64,000 nt of DNA, from positions 89,082 to 153,081 of the forward strand of contig JAPPIK010000048.1 in assembly GCA_028820655.1 (NCBI GenBank), given 5' to 3'. Source of the DNA: Candidatus Poribacteria bacterium. Lineage in GTDB: Bacteria; Poribacteria; WGA-4E; JAJDTR01. Below are positions 1-8,361 of this stretch, piece by piece. The position numbers and the translations under genes are program-made. A model generated the notes under the pieces. It saw only the letters and a program-made list of their open reading frames with translations. It did not search any database and had not been told where the DNA came from. Position 1 is the stretch's first letter. Every line of letters starts with the position of its first letter.

Positions 1-1003
1 CTCCAAAAACCTGTTGAAACGCAGCGCCATTCGCTACACCATTACCAATGTGACGAAGAAAATCGCAAATTGGTGAAATACCGTTCTGGTGAACCAGATA
101 CTCCATGAATCCGGTAGATTGTAAATAGGCTATCCTTCGCCGATCCGGCGGCATGTTGCCGAATTGCTGTTGGAGTTCATCAACGCCTAAAAGTTGACGC
201 TTGCGATGTGCCTCCCGTAAACGGGCTCTCTCAAACTGCATGAAAGGTCTGGCTAGAATCTGAGCAAGTCCTTCGTTGAACCACGAGGGGCACTGCTGGC
301 GCGACAGTAAATCCACAAGTAGATGAACCCATTCGTGGCGAATCAAAGCCAACAACAGTCCAAGATTAGGTTCTCCGTATAAGCTGGTGGTGAGTCGGAT
401 ATGGCCTCCGTAGTCGGAAACCCCTGAAAAGGAGAACGTCGAATTAACAGGTTTGCTCTTTTGAATCTCTACTTCGTCATGAAGTTCAAAATCTTCAAGC
501 ACGATCGAAACTTCTCGAGGAGGATAACACTTGAAAAGTTCACCCACCTCACGAGTGATTTTATCGATCAGTTGACATAAGAACCACGCTGTCTTTAGCG
601 GGATTGTGTCTTCACACTCGAGAACGAAATATTTTCGCTTGATTCGTGGACAAGAACCGCTGGCTGCATACTCGCCTAGAAGGTTGTTGGGGGGTTGCGG
701 ATCTAGAGTGTACTCGTGGATTAACGCCTCATAGACCTGTTTTTCCTCGACGATTCGCTCTTTTCGTCGCAAGGCTACGGGATAATCTGCACGTAACTTC
801 AATGCATCCTGCAGGCAATCCAACGCATCATCCCACCGTCCCACCATTTCAAACGCTTTCGACAGATCCGAAAACGCCTCGGGCCGCGCGGGGTCAACTT
901 CAAGTCCTTTTTCGTAGTGCTGGATCGCTTGCACATAACAACCGCGTTGAAAACTGTCCGAAGCGAGATTGAAATGCGCCTCTGCGGCCTGTGTCGAATT
1001 CAT
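1..1003 (-). CDS. TPR-containing gluzincin-type metallopeptidase, C-terminus beyond the window
   Basis: Reading the minus strand from the ATG at 1003, the frame stays open to the window edge (334 codons), so the C-terminus is missing. The first ~75 residues form about two tetratricopeptide units (AHFNLASDSFQRG, then AIQHYEKGLEVDPARPEAF, then WDDALDCLQDALKL). Farther along comes an HExxH zinc motif (RHEWVHLLVD) followed by WFNEGLAQ, where the Glu is the expected third metal ligand. This HExxH plus WFxEGxA layout is that of peptidase MA-like gluzincins. No signal peptide is visible, so a cytoplasmic location is likely. Substrate unknown. It lies downstream of the sigma factor/FHA operon but behind a terminator, so it is probably transcribed separately. 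Confidence 0.82.
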   Translation of the reverse strand, partial: MNSTQAAEAHFNLASDSFQRGCYVQAIQHYEKGLEVDPARPEAFSDLSKAFEMVGRWDDALDCLQDALKLRADYPVALRRKERIVEEKQVYEALIHEYTLDPQPPNNLLGEYAASGSCPRIKRKYFVLECEDTIPLKTAWFLCQLIDKITREVGELFKCYPPREVSIVLEDFELHDEVEIQKSKPVNSTFSFSGVSDYGGHIRLTTSLYGEPNLGLLLALIRHEWVHLLVDLLSRQQCPSWFNEGLAQILARPFMQFERARLREAHRKRQLLGVDELQQQFGNMPPDRRRIAYLQSTGFMEYLVHQNGISPICDFLRHIGNGVANGAAFQQVFG

Positions 1004-1069
1004 TAGAGTTGTTCACGAATTATTAAAGGATTCACCTCTCTCAATTTGACGCTTCAGACACGTAAAGCG

Positions 1070-1133
1070 CTTAAAAAAAAGTAATAAAAAACCGACTGTT
1101 CACCGTCCTCTCGGGGCGGTTGAAACAGTCGGG
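1070..1133 (-). terminator. Rho-independent terminator of the sigma/FHA operon
   Basis: An inverted repeat pairs CCGACTGTT (1092-1100) with AACAGTCGG (1124-1132), with further GC pairing inside. On the minus-strand transcript the hairpin is followed by a U-rich stretch, the complement of the A-rich run at 1070-1090. It sits about 50 bp after the stop of the FHA gene. Confidence 0.8.
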
Positions 1134-1181
1134 AATATGGAGAAGGTTGGAAGTCCCAACTCGTGTACGAGACGAAACGCT

Positions 1182-2294
1182 TTATGAGTGTTCGATTGCC
1201 GTTATTTCGCAGGTAATTCCGCCAAACTTAATGACAGAACCCACCCTTATTTTTGCGGGTTCTATTATCCGGATCCCGTCAACATGAGTGCCGTTCGTGC
1301 TGCCAAGGTCCCTGATGTGTATCTGCCCGTTCATTACTTCGAATCCGGCATGACGTCGTGAGAGCCTACCCGTCGAGTCGGAGAGACGAAGGTTCGTCGT
1401 TGTACCACGTCCTATAGTGATTGTCCGAACGCTTGCCGTATAGGATTGGCCGATATCCGCACCCACTGCCGCCTTGAAGGTGACGTGAAACGCCCCTTCT
1501 TCGCGACGCAGTTCAGTGACCTCAAGCACCTGGTCCCCAACAGTTATTTTGGAGGCAAGATATATCGGCGTTGGGCTAGAGATTCGCTGTTCGTCAACGA
1601 ATGTGCCGTTTCTGCTGTTGAGGTCGGTAATGTGCAGTTCGTCGTTTTCAATGCTTAACAAAGCATGTTTGCGTGACGCACTGGCATTGTTCTTCAATCG
1701 CATGGTTGAATCGGCTTCACGTCCAATGATCATTGGTACGAACAAGAGGTTGAATTCACGCCCAACTTCATCACCGTGTGTGACTCTTAGGGTAAGGTTA
1801 CGGTTTCCCAACGCGGGTGAAGAACTATGGTTCGCATCGACGCTTTCCGGCTCCACGACTATCGTGTCGCCGAGGGAATCATCTGAACCTGAAATTATGG
1901 ACGCATCATCAGAAACAGGTGGGTAAGCGAGTTCACTCTCACTCCCAACTTGATTGGGGCTATACACCGGTTCTAGACCGATGTCATTTGCAGGCCATGA
2001 ATTGGGCTCCGGCGATAACCGACTTACGCGACGTATCACCGCGTCCCTAATTCGCTCTTTTGCACCGGGACGAGGGTCAATACTACCGGTCTCCGCAAAC
2101 CGATAGTGCGCGAAATCGATTAGCTGCCTCAACGGTTCTAGTTCTACCGATTCTTGACAAACCTTTAACACATGTTTGTGTTTACGTGACAACCTTTCGC
2201 CCTTAATCCAACGCGTGTATACGTCTAACATCTCCGCTTGACGAATCTCATCATCGCGACCAGGATTCGGCTTCGGTCGTTTCCAAATACTCAT
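1182..2294 (-). CDS. Tandem FHA-domain protein co-transcribed with an ECF sigma factor
   Basis: 370 residues. After a ~100-residue helical, charged N-terminus and an acidic/serine-rich linker there are two forkhead-associated domains. The first (about 165-262) has IGREADS, SRKHALL and NSRNGTFVD. The second (about 268-368) has IGRGTTT, SRRHAGF and GSTNGTHVD. Both keep the phosphothreonine-binding GR...SRxH...NG residues. The ATG at 2294 follows a GGAGG site. The gene begins 16 bp after the sigma factor gene, so they form an operon. Cysteines of a zinc-type anti-sigma are absent from the N-terminus. A phospho-dependent partner or modulator of the sigma factor is an inference. No membrane segment is visible. 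Confidence 0.85.
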   Translation of the reverse strand: MSIWKRPKPNPGRDDEIRQAEMLDVYTRWIKGERLSRKHKHVLKVCQESVELEPLRQLIDFAHYRFAETGSIDPRPGAKERIRDAVIRRVSRLSPEPNSWPANDIGLEPVYSPNQVGSESELAYPPVSDDASIISGSDDSLGDTIVVEPESVDANHSSSPALGNRNLTLRVTHGDEVGREFNLLFVPMIIGREADSTMRLKNNASASRKHALLSIENDELHITDLNSRNGTFVDEQRISSPTPIYLASKITVGDQVLEVTELRREEGAFHVTFKAAVGADIGQSYTASVRTITIGRGTTTNLRLSDSTGRLSRRHAGFEVMNGQIHIRDLGSTNGTHVDGIRIIEPAKIRVGSVIKFGGITCEITAIEHS

Positions 2295-2310
2295 TAACCC
2301 ATCCCTCCAA

Positions 2311-2922
2311 TCAGTGAATCAATTGGATCCCCTTTCTATTCAAGATTTGACGGAGTTCACCGGCACAGCGAAAAATCCAAATCTTCACCGTGCCTTCTTT
2401 ACGCTGGAGAATGTGTGAAATTTCGGCGATGCTACATCCTTCTATATGACGTAAAACCCAAGCAAGACGGTGGTTCGGCTTTGTCACCAGTTGCAGTGCC
2501 TGTTCCACGATTTCCTGAACTTCCTGAGATTCAAGTTGCTTGTCAGGAGTTGGTTTACTGTCTTCGTATTCACTAAGTGGCACTTCGGCCTCGTCCTCCA
2601 TGCTTAGAAGTGATTCGCGAATTCTTTCTTTCTTCCGTATTGCGTCAATAATGGTATTCTTCGCAACAACGTTTAGCCATGATTGAAAACTCCCCTGATT
2701 GGTATCCCACTTTTCAATCTTTTGCCAGACTTTGACAAAGATATCTAGGCTTATCTCTTCACTGTCTTGGTGGTTACCCAGCATACGGTAAGTTTTGCTA
2801 TAAACCCAGTTGTAGTGCTTATCAAAAAGAGCCCGAAATGCCGCCTCGTCATGGCTCTTTGTAAGCCTGGCCAGGTCAGTATCTTCCTGAGCTGAGGGGT
2901 CGTCAATCATCCGGTGCTCCAA
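2311..2922 (-). CDS. ECF-type RNA polymerase sigma factor (sigma-70 family)
   Basis: About 200 residues. Region 2 covers LTKSHDEAAFRALFDKHY, then MLGNHQDSEEISLDIFVKVW. Region 4 is a helix-turn-helix near the C-terminus (LAWVLRHIEGCSIAEISHIL, then GTVKIWIFRCAGELRQIL). This is the standard two-domain extracytoplasmic-function layout, directing RNA polymerase to a dedicated promoter set. The listed start is a TTG preceded by AAAGGAGG at 9 nt. An ATG at 2910, with GGAG 6 nt upstream, would give a protein four residues shorter and is equally plausible. No classical anti-sigma gene is adjacent; the FHA gene follows at 16 bp. A TATAAT-like -10 lies on the minus strand near 3090-3095. Confidence 0.9.
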   Translation of the reverse strand: MEHRMIDDPSAQEDTDLARLTKSHDEAAFRALFDKHYNWVYSKTYRMLGNHQDSEEISLDIFVKVWQKIEKWDTNQGSFQSWLNVVAKNTIIDAIRKKERIRESLLSMEDEAEVPLSEYEDSKPTPDKQLESQEVQEIVEQALQLVTKPNHRLAWVLRHIEGCSIAEISHILQRKEGTVKIWIFRCAGELRQILNRKGIQLIH

Positions 2923-3261
2923 AATTCGTGTCCTCCTTTGCCTCGAGCACTTCAGACCCTGTTGCTACAACTCTCAACGCTTGCAAAGGACACGCGTTTC
3001 AAAAATCAAAAGGATATCGCGGTTGTGAATCTCGCGGTTAAGACTATGGAACGAATAGACAATACCGTCGCAATTCCACAGGTGCCCGAATTATATCATC
3101 TGAATCCCTAAAATACCATATTTACTTTTCTGTTTCAATTTGATAATAACATGCATTGATTGGGCTGCTGCGTAGCGGCTTTTACAATTGGCATGACTTG
3201 TCGTAGTTCAATGATATCTACACGATCGCGATATTAGGTGCTCACGCGTTACCATAAATTG

Positions 3262-3290
3262 TTGCGGCAACATGCTGGCTGTGTTATAAT
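3262..3290 (+). promoter_or_regulatory. Sigma-70-like promoter of the ferredoxin-fusion gene
   Basis: A perfect TATAAT -10 (3285-3290) lies 17 bp from a weak TTGCGG -35 (3262-3267), about 58 bp before the ATG at 3348. It is the only good candidate in the divergent 425-bp gap between the sigma factor and the ferredoxin gene. Confidence 0.55.
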
Positions 3291-3347
3291 TAGCCCATCA
3301 ATCAACAGTCGCGGCCGTACGGTGCGGATAGCTAGGAGAAACGGAAA

Positions 3348-4586
3348 ATGGCGTATATAATTTGTGAACCCTGCGTTGATGTTAAAGACACGGCATGTGT
3401 TGACGTTTGCCCCGTTGATTGCATTCATACTGTCGATGGCGAAAATCAACTCTACATCAACCCGGACGAGTGCATAGATTGTGCCGCATGCGAGCCGGCC
3501 TGCCCTGTCAACGCAATTTTCATGCATGACGAGGTCCCGGCTGAGTGGGATTCCTATATTGAAATTAATGAGAAGTTTTTTGAGACGTTCGTTAAACCCG
3601 ACGCCGGTGGAGACGCGGCAGGAGGCGCTGATGGTGACGGGAAGAAAACGGAGAAACGACAGGGAATTCCGGAAGAATTTGTCCAACTGCCCGATCTGCC
3701 GGCTTCGTCAATTCGCCCGATTCTAGGGCTATTCGTGACGCTAACTCAACCGGTGTTGGGCGCATTTTCCGCAAAGTTCAAGAGTGAACTCGAGGAAATA
3801 GTTGGCAATTCGCGAACATTTAGCGCCGCCGTTTCAACTGGAATCAACTGTTTGATCAATTTGACGCTATATCCGGTTTTACTGTTCCTATTTGCCGTAA
3901 AAGGACGCGGTATTGGTCTCTTTTCGGCTGAGAGCAACCTCGCCATCTTTGTTGGTGTTGTATTTGCGGTGGTTGAAGGGCTTTATCGATTCAAGGATGA
4001 TTTGGTTTCAACTGAAAGCGAAGAACAGCCTAAATACCGAGCCGCATTTTACGGCTGGATACCGTCGTTCATTGCGCAAGCGTGTCTTTCGGTATTTAAA
4101 TCAACAATTGTTTCACAGCCGCGCGCACCGCGTTCAAGTGTGCCTGGAGCTGTTCTAACGGATGGACCAATCTACTCGGACGATTTGAGAGAACGCTATC
4201 GGCGTTACGGAATGGTCAATCAAATTCGGGAAGCCTCGGATTACTACCAAATCGAGATTGAATTTCCACGATGGGTACCCGACTCTGTGTATAAGAAACA
4301 GTTCGATCTTCCTGACCGGATGCCAGACTACACGTATCAAATCCACTTGGGCGATGACGCATTAACCGTCGAAGCGAAATTGGAAGACCCAAGATTCTCT
4401 CAGGTTCTGGGGCGCGCAAGTTCATTTCCCGACGGATTCAGGAATACCTTCCAAATCGAAGGAAAACCGAACGACTATCGTGCAGATCTTCGCGACAAGG
4501 TGCTTGAGATAATTGTACCGAAAACTGGAAAAGCCGCTGACCTTTTGATTGAACAACCGGTGCACTACGCCAAACTAAAAGGATAG
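3348..4586 (+). CDS. 7Fe ferredoxin fused to a two-helix membrane segment and an HSP20-like C-terminal domain
   Basis: 412 residues against ~80-110 for stand-alone 7Fe ferredoxins. Residues 1-75 hold the [3Fe-4S][4Fe-4S] pattern: C9, C17, C21 (with an extra C25), then CIDCAAC (C42, C45, C48) and C52-P. A Gly/Asp/Lys-rich linker (about 83-107) follows. Then comes a hydrophobic region with two likely membrane helices (about 165-185 and 192-212). The C-terminal 130 residues look like a beta-sandwich of the HSP20/alpha-crystallin or CS type (YYQIEIEFPRW, LTVEAKLEDPRF, LEIIVPK); this last assignment is by pattern only. The ATG follows AGGAGA at 8 nt, and one uninterrupted frame spans all parts. 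It would put an electron carrier at the membrane. No partner oxidoreductase is adjacent. Confidence 0.8.
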   Translation: MAYIICEPCVDVKDTACVDVCPVDCIHTVDGENQLYINPDECIDCAACEPACPVNAIFMHDEVPAEWDSYIEINEKFFETFVKPDAGGDAAGGADGDGKKTEKRQGIPEEFVQLPDLPASSIRPILGLFVTLTQPVLGAFSAKFKSELEEIVGNSRTFSAAVSTGINCLINLTLYPVLLFLFAVKGRGIGLFSAESNLAIFVGVVFAVVEGLYRFKDDLVSTESEEQPKYRAAFYGWIPSFIAQACLSVFKSTIVSQPRAPRSSVPGAVLTDGPIYSDDLRERYRRYGMVNQIREASDYYQIEIEFPRWVPDSVYKKQFDLPDRMPDYTYQIHLGDDALTVEAKLEDPRFSQVLGRASSFPDGFRNTFQIEGKPNDYRADLRDKVLEIIVPKTGKAADLLIEQPVHYAKLKG

Positions 4587-4658
4587 CAATCGCAGCTTAC
4601 TATAACCCGATGCGGGGCGCAAGTTAGTTAGGATACAACATAATTTTCTCTTTCCTAC

Positions 4659-4697
4659 ATGCGGAATCTAGAGACTTACTCTGGATTCCGCATTTTC
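4659..4697 (+). terminator. Hairpin terminator after the ferredoxin fusion
   Basis: Perfect 10-bp inverted repeat ATGCGGAATC (4659-4668) and GATTCCGCAT (4684-4693), followed by only a short T run. It lies 30 bp upstream of bioA, so bioA probably has its own promoter or relies on readthrough. Confidence 0.6.
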
Positions 4698-4727
4698 ATT
4701 TGAGTTCACTTTTTCGCATAGAGCCGT

Positions 4728-6092
4728 ATGTTAGACTACAAGACTCTGGTAGATTGGGACCGGAAATATCTTTGGCATCCGTTCACGCAAATGAAGGAAT
4801 GGATGGAGGAATCCCCGGTTATCATTGAACGAGGAGAAGGAATTTACTTAATCGATGTCAACGGCAATCGGTACATTGATGGGGTTGCGTCAATGTGGAC
4901 TAACGTCCATGGGCATAACCGGAGAGAAATCAACGATTCTATCACTACACAACTCAACATGATCTCTCACTCTTCATTGTTGGGTTATGCTAACGTTCCG
5001 GCGATTCAACTTGCGAAACGACTGGTAGAGATTACACCACACGGATTGAACAAGGTGTTTTATTCCGATAATGGCGCTACTTCGGTCGAGGTCGCATTGA
5101 AGATGGCATGCCAATTTTGGCGGCAGAACGGAGAGCCGCGGCGGAAGGTTTTTCTACATCTCGACGCAGCTTATCACGGTGATACAGTGGGTGCAATGAG
5201 CGTGGGCGGTATCGAGCTATTCCACAAGACATTTGAAAACCTGCTCTTTGAAACCAGAGTTTCGCCCGCGCCTTATGTTTATCGGTCGGAGACTGGCCAA
5301 GATTCAGAATCCGTAAGAGACTCTTGTTTGCACGAAATGGAAAGCATCCTGCAGACGTGCAAAGGCGAAATCGCTGCGGTTATCATAGAGCCCCTAATCC
5401 AAGGAGCGGGCGGCGTGATTGTTTCGCCGAGGGGCTTTCTGAAAGGCGCAGCGGAACTCGCGCGAAAGTATAACGCACTTCTCATCTTGGATGAAGTAAT
5501 GACGGGTTTTGGACGTACGGGAAGAATGTGGGCGTGCGAACACGAGGGAGTTGTACCGGATATCTTATGCACCGCAAAGGGACTCACAGCCGGATATTTG
5601 CCGTTGGCGGCAACCATCACGACTGATGAAGTTTTCGATGCATTCCTCGGCGATTACGGGGATTTCAGGACGTTTTTTCACGGGCACACTTTTACGGGCA
5701 ATCAACTGGGGTGTGTTGCCGCGTTGGCAAACATCAATCTCTTCGAGGAAACGAACCTGATTGACCGGATTCAACCTACGATTGAACACTTCAAAGATCG
5801 GCTCAAGGAATTCTATACCCTCGACCATGTCGGCGATGTTCGCGTATGTGGATTGGCAGCCGGAATAGAACTGGTTAGGGACAGAGTTTCCAAAGAGGAG
5901 TATCCGGCAGCAGATAAGGTGGGCATGAGAGTGTGCAGAGAAGCGTTGCAGCATGGTGCGATACTGCGGCCGCTCATAAATGTCATCGTCTTGATGCCTC
6001 CGTTACAAATAACCATCACGGAACTCGATCAGCTTCTTGAGATTGTGTATAACGCGATTAAACGAATCACTGAGGAACATCTCCGATCATGA
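4728..6092 (+). CDS. bioA: Adenosylmethionine-8-amino-7-oxononanoate aminotransferase
   Basis: 454 residues, normal BioA length. This PLP fold-type I class III aminotransferase converts 7-keto-8-aminopelargonate to 7,8-diaminopelargonate with S-adenosylmethionine as amino donor, in biotin synthesis. Diagnostic features are the N-terminal LWHPFTQMKEW, the cofactor-phosphate region YSDNGATSVEVALKMA, the PLP-ring Asp in LILDEVMTGFGRTG, and the Schiff-base lysine in CTAKGLTAGYLPLA. The ATG at 4728 begins the conserved N-terminus. No other bio gene is nearby (flanks are the ferredoxin fusion and a convergent propeller gene), so this is an isolated bioA. Confidence 0.93.
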   Translation: MLDYKTLVDWDRKYLWHPFTQMKEWMEESPVIIERGEGIYLIDVNGNRYIDGVASMWTNVHGHNRREINDSITTQLNMISHSSLLGYANVPAIQLAKRLVEITPHGLNKVFYSDNGATSVEVALKMACQFWRQNGEPRRKVFLHLDAAYHGDTVGAMSVGGIELFHKTFENLLFETRVSPAPYVYRSETGQDSESVRDSCLHEMESILQTCKGEIAAVIIEPLIQGAGGVIVSPRGFLKGAAELARKYNALLILDEVMTGFGRTGRMWACEHEGVVPDILCTAKGLTAGYLPLAATITTDEVFDAFLGDYGDFRTFFHGHTFTGNQLGCVAALANINLFEETNLIDRIQPTIEHFKDRLKEFYTLDHVGDVRVCGLAAGIELVRDRVSKEEYPAADKVGMRVCREALQHGAILRPLINVIVLMPPLQITITELDQLLEIVYNAIKRITEEHLRS

Positions 6093-6169
6093 TTTCCAAG
6101 TTCCGATTGAAGTTGATTAAGATATTCGACTGCACGCTCGTGGGAAGGAATTGGGCCGGCGGTGTGCAA

Positions 6170-8251
6170 TCAATTCGCGAAGCTTGCGCCGCCCACGGCA
6201 ACATTCTCCGAAGCATCGGTTACTTGAATTGTTATTGTGTGTGCCCCCGCGGCAAGTGATCTTGTTTGGAGCAACAACATCTCCTTTTTCGAATCAAATA
6301 TGCCGTCCTCGGGAAATATCACCTTCCAGTGTTCATCACCATCAATCTTATACACTGCCTTTTGGATATGACTGGATTCGTCCTCGGTCGTACAGGTGAT
6401 TTTGTAAGTTCCGTCGCCGTTCGCGGTGGCTACGACATCTCCAACTGTTGGTTGGGTGTTGTCAATGTCAAATGGCTTGCTTATCTCTTCCGAGGATTTT
6501 GCCCAAGCCGGAGGATTGCTGAGTTTGTCCGTTGCCTCAATTTTGATGATATAGCGTCCATCGGGCATTGACGTTGTATCCCAGTTGTAGCTGGTGGTTG
6601 TCAGTTCTTTTTTCAAGAGCCTCCAGTTCTCCTCATCGATCCGCTTGTAGTAAACGGCGAATTGAAGCACATCTTTATTCAGGTCTTCTGCCTTCCATTG
6701 GACGGTCCGCTGTTTCGATTGATTGCCCGAAGTCTTGGGAGGTCCGCTATCGCGGGGGCGTGGGTTGGGCGGCGCTCCGGGTTCCTTGGATTCATTTCCC
6801 ATCTGAATTTCAACCTTTGTGAATCGAGGTTCGATGTTCGCTTGTGCCGATGCCAGAACTACCTTATTGAGCATGGGAGTCAGTGACGAATCATTGGTTG
6901 AAAGTTTCGCGCGCCATTGGATATACCGCGCTGAAGGGCTTGTTATCTGTTCACCGTCCGAGTTAGCCAATTCGCCCGACCACTCGCTCCAAGTGTTGTC
7001 GGGCTTCTTGGTGTTGCCGGACCGCGTTGCGAAAGTAATGGATGCTCCCTCTTTCAGCACCGCCTCCCAGCGCAGTTTTCCCCACCTAGATATGGCTTGG
7101 GTGTTACGCGGTTGAGACTCAATAGTGCCCTCCGTTTTATATTCTGCCGTCAATTCGTATAGTTTTGCGGAGTTTCCAGTTCCCAACAGCAGTCTGTCTG
7201 TATTCGCTGCGCGGTGCATCGCTAGAATCTGACCGGCTTCGCATTTTCCCAACGAAATGGAATCTCCGTCAATGTCAACCTTATAGATTTTTCCTTCATC
7301 GCCTGTCCCGATCAGCAACTGATCCTCACCCTCAAAAACCATCGATAGTATCAGCGGCGCAGGGGCAGTCCAAATCTTCGAGACAACGCCATCTTTCCCG
7401 ATTTGATATATATGAGATTTCTTTTCCTCGGGGGGACCGCCGCCCGATGGGGGCGGGGGCGAGGGACGATTCTGGCTGCCGGGTTGTGGCGGTGCCGACG
7501 TAATTGCCGCCCCGTAAATTTTGCCGTCTTTTCCTGCGATGAGCACGGGCACCTCTTTTTCAGCGGTTTGATGCACAACTGAAGCTGTTCCGTCCGTGGA
7601 AATTCGGTAGATTATTCCCTTGCCGCCGCTGCCGGCGTACAGCGCGTTTTCGTGGAAAAGCAGACTCCTGATGTTGGTTTCTTCCGAATCAAAAAACACC
7701 GTGGCTTCGCCGGTTGACGTTATCTTGTAGATTTTTCCTGCAGTGCCGGTTGCAGCGTAAAGATTGCCGCTTTCGTCAAATGTCAATGCCCACACATACT
7801 TCTCTTCGGAACTCAGTATTGTGGTCGGTGGGACATTCTCATCGGTAATTTTGTAGATTAACCCATCCGGCCCCGTCCCGGCGTAGACATGGTCGTTTGC
7901 GTCTATAGTTAGACTTAGAATTGAGATTTCGGGAGAATCGTAGAAGAGCGACGGTTGACCATCCGGGGCGATTCGATATATTTTTCCCTGATTTCCCGTT
8001 CCGGCATAGACATTCCCTATGGAATCTTCAGCTAGGCTCCAAACGTAGATCTCTTCTTTTAACTCTGCAAATTCACCGATTTTCCGCGCCAAGAGAACGT
8101 CGCCTTCGCTCGTAACCGATACGTCTTTGAGAGTGCCGGCTTCAAAATCCTTCTGGCTGCTCTGCTCCCAGATAGATGTGGTTACTGCCGACAGCGGCAC
8201 GATGCAGAAAAGATAGAGCACAAGATTAGCCAAGAAAAAACGAAAAGACAT
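6170..8251 (-). CDS. Secreted beta-propeller repeat protein with C-terminal Ig-like region
   Basis: 693 residues. The ATG at 8251 follows GGAGG at 9 nt and begins a clear signal peptide (MSFRFFLANLVLYLFCIVPL), so the longer frame to 8299 was rejected. Six or more blade repeats carry variants of GxxYAGTGxxGKIYRI (VYAGTGNQGKIYRI, VYAGTGPDGLIYKIT, LYAATGTAGKIYKIT, LIGTGDEGKIYKV). A Pro/Gly-rich insert (PSPPPPSGGGPPEEKK) interrupts the propeller. The C-terminal third resembles fibronectin/Ig-type modules (TTSYNWDTTSMPDGRYIIKI). The blades recall two-component-regulator or SMP-30/NHL propellers, but no kinase or enzymatic domain is present. Probably periplasmic or extracellular; ligand unknown. 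It converges with bioA. Confidence 0.75.
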   Translation of the reverse strand: MSFRFFLANLVLYLFCIVPLSAVTTSIWEQSSQKDFEAGTLKDVSVTSEGDVLLARKIGEFAELKEEIYVWSLAEDSIGNVYAGTGNQGKIYRIAPDGQPSLFYDSPEISILSLTIDANDHVYAGTGPDGLIYKITDENVPPTTILSSEEKYVWALTFDESGNLYAATGTAGKIYKITSTGEATVFFDSEETNIRSLLFHENALYAGSGGKGIIYRISTDGTASVVHQTAEKEVPVLIAGKDGKIYGAAITSAPPQPGSQNRPSPPPPSGGGPPEEKKSHIYQIGKDGVVSKIWTAPAPLILSMVFEGEDQLLIGTGDEGKIYKVDIDGDSISLGKCEAGQILAMHRAANTDRLLLGTGNSAKLYELTAEYKTEGTIESQPRNTQAISRWGKLRWEAVLKEGASITFATRSGNTKKPDNTWSEWSGELANSDGEQITSPSARYIQWRAKLSTNDSSLTPMLNKVVLASAQANIEPRFTKVEIQMGNESKEPGAPPNPRPRDSGPPKTSGNQSKQRTVQWKAEDLNKDVLQFAVYYKRIDEENWRLLKKELTTTSYNWDTTSMPDGRYIIKIEATDKLSNPPAWAKSSEEISKPFDIDNTQPTVGDVVATANGDGTYKITCTTEDESSHIQKAVYKIDGDEHWKVIFPEDGIFDSKKEMLLLQTRSLAAGAHTITIQVTDASENVAVGGASFAN

Positions 8252-8361
8252 CAAGAATGGGCCTCCTTTAAATCCGTAATGGAAAATCACGCCGACCAAA
8301 TCTGTAGCTCATGCGATGAGGGCTAGGCGGATAACAAGATCCGGCACCATGTATTTCATGG

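Noticed and set aside
646..972. Plus-strand frame of 108 residues opposite the TPR peptidase
   Set aside because: Overlaps the open minus-strand TPR/HExxH frame; no ribosome site or family motif.
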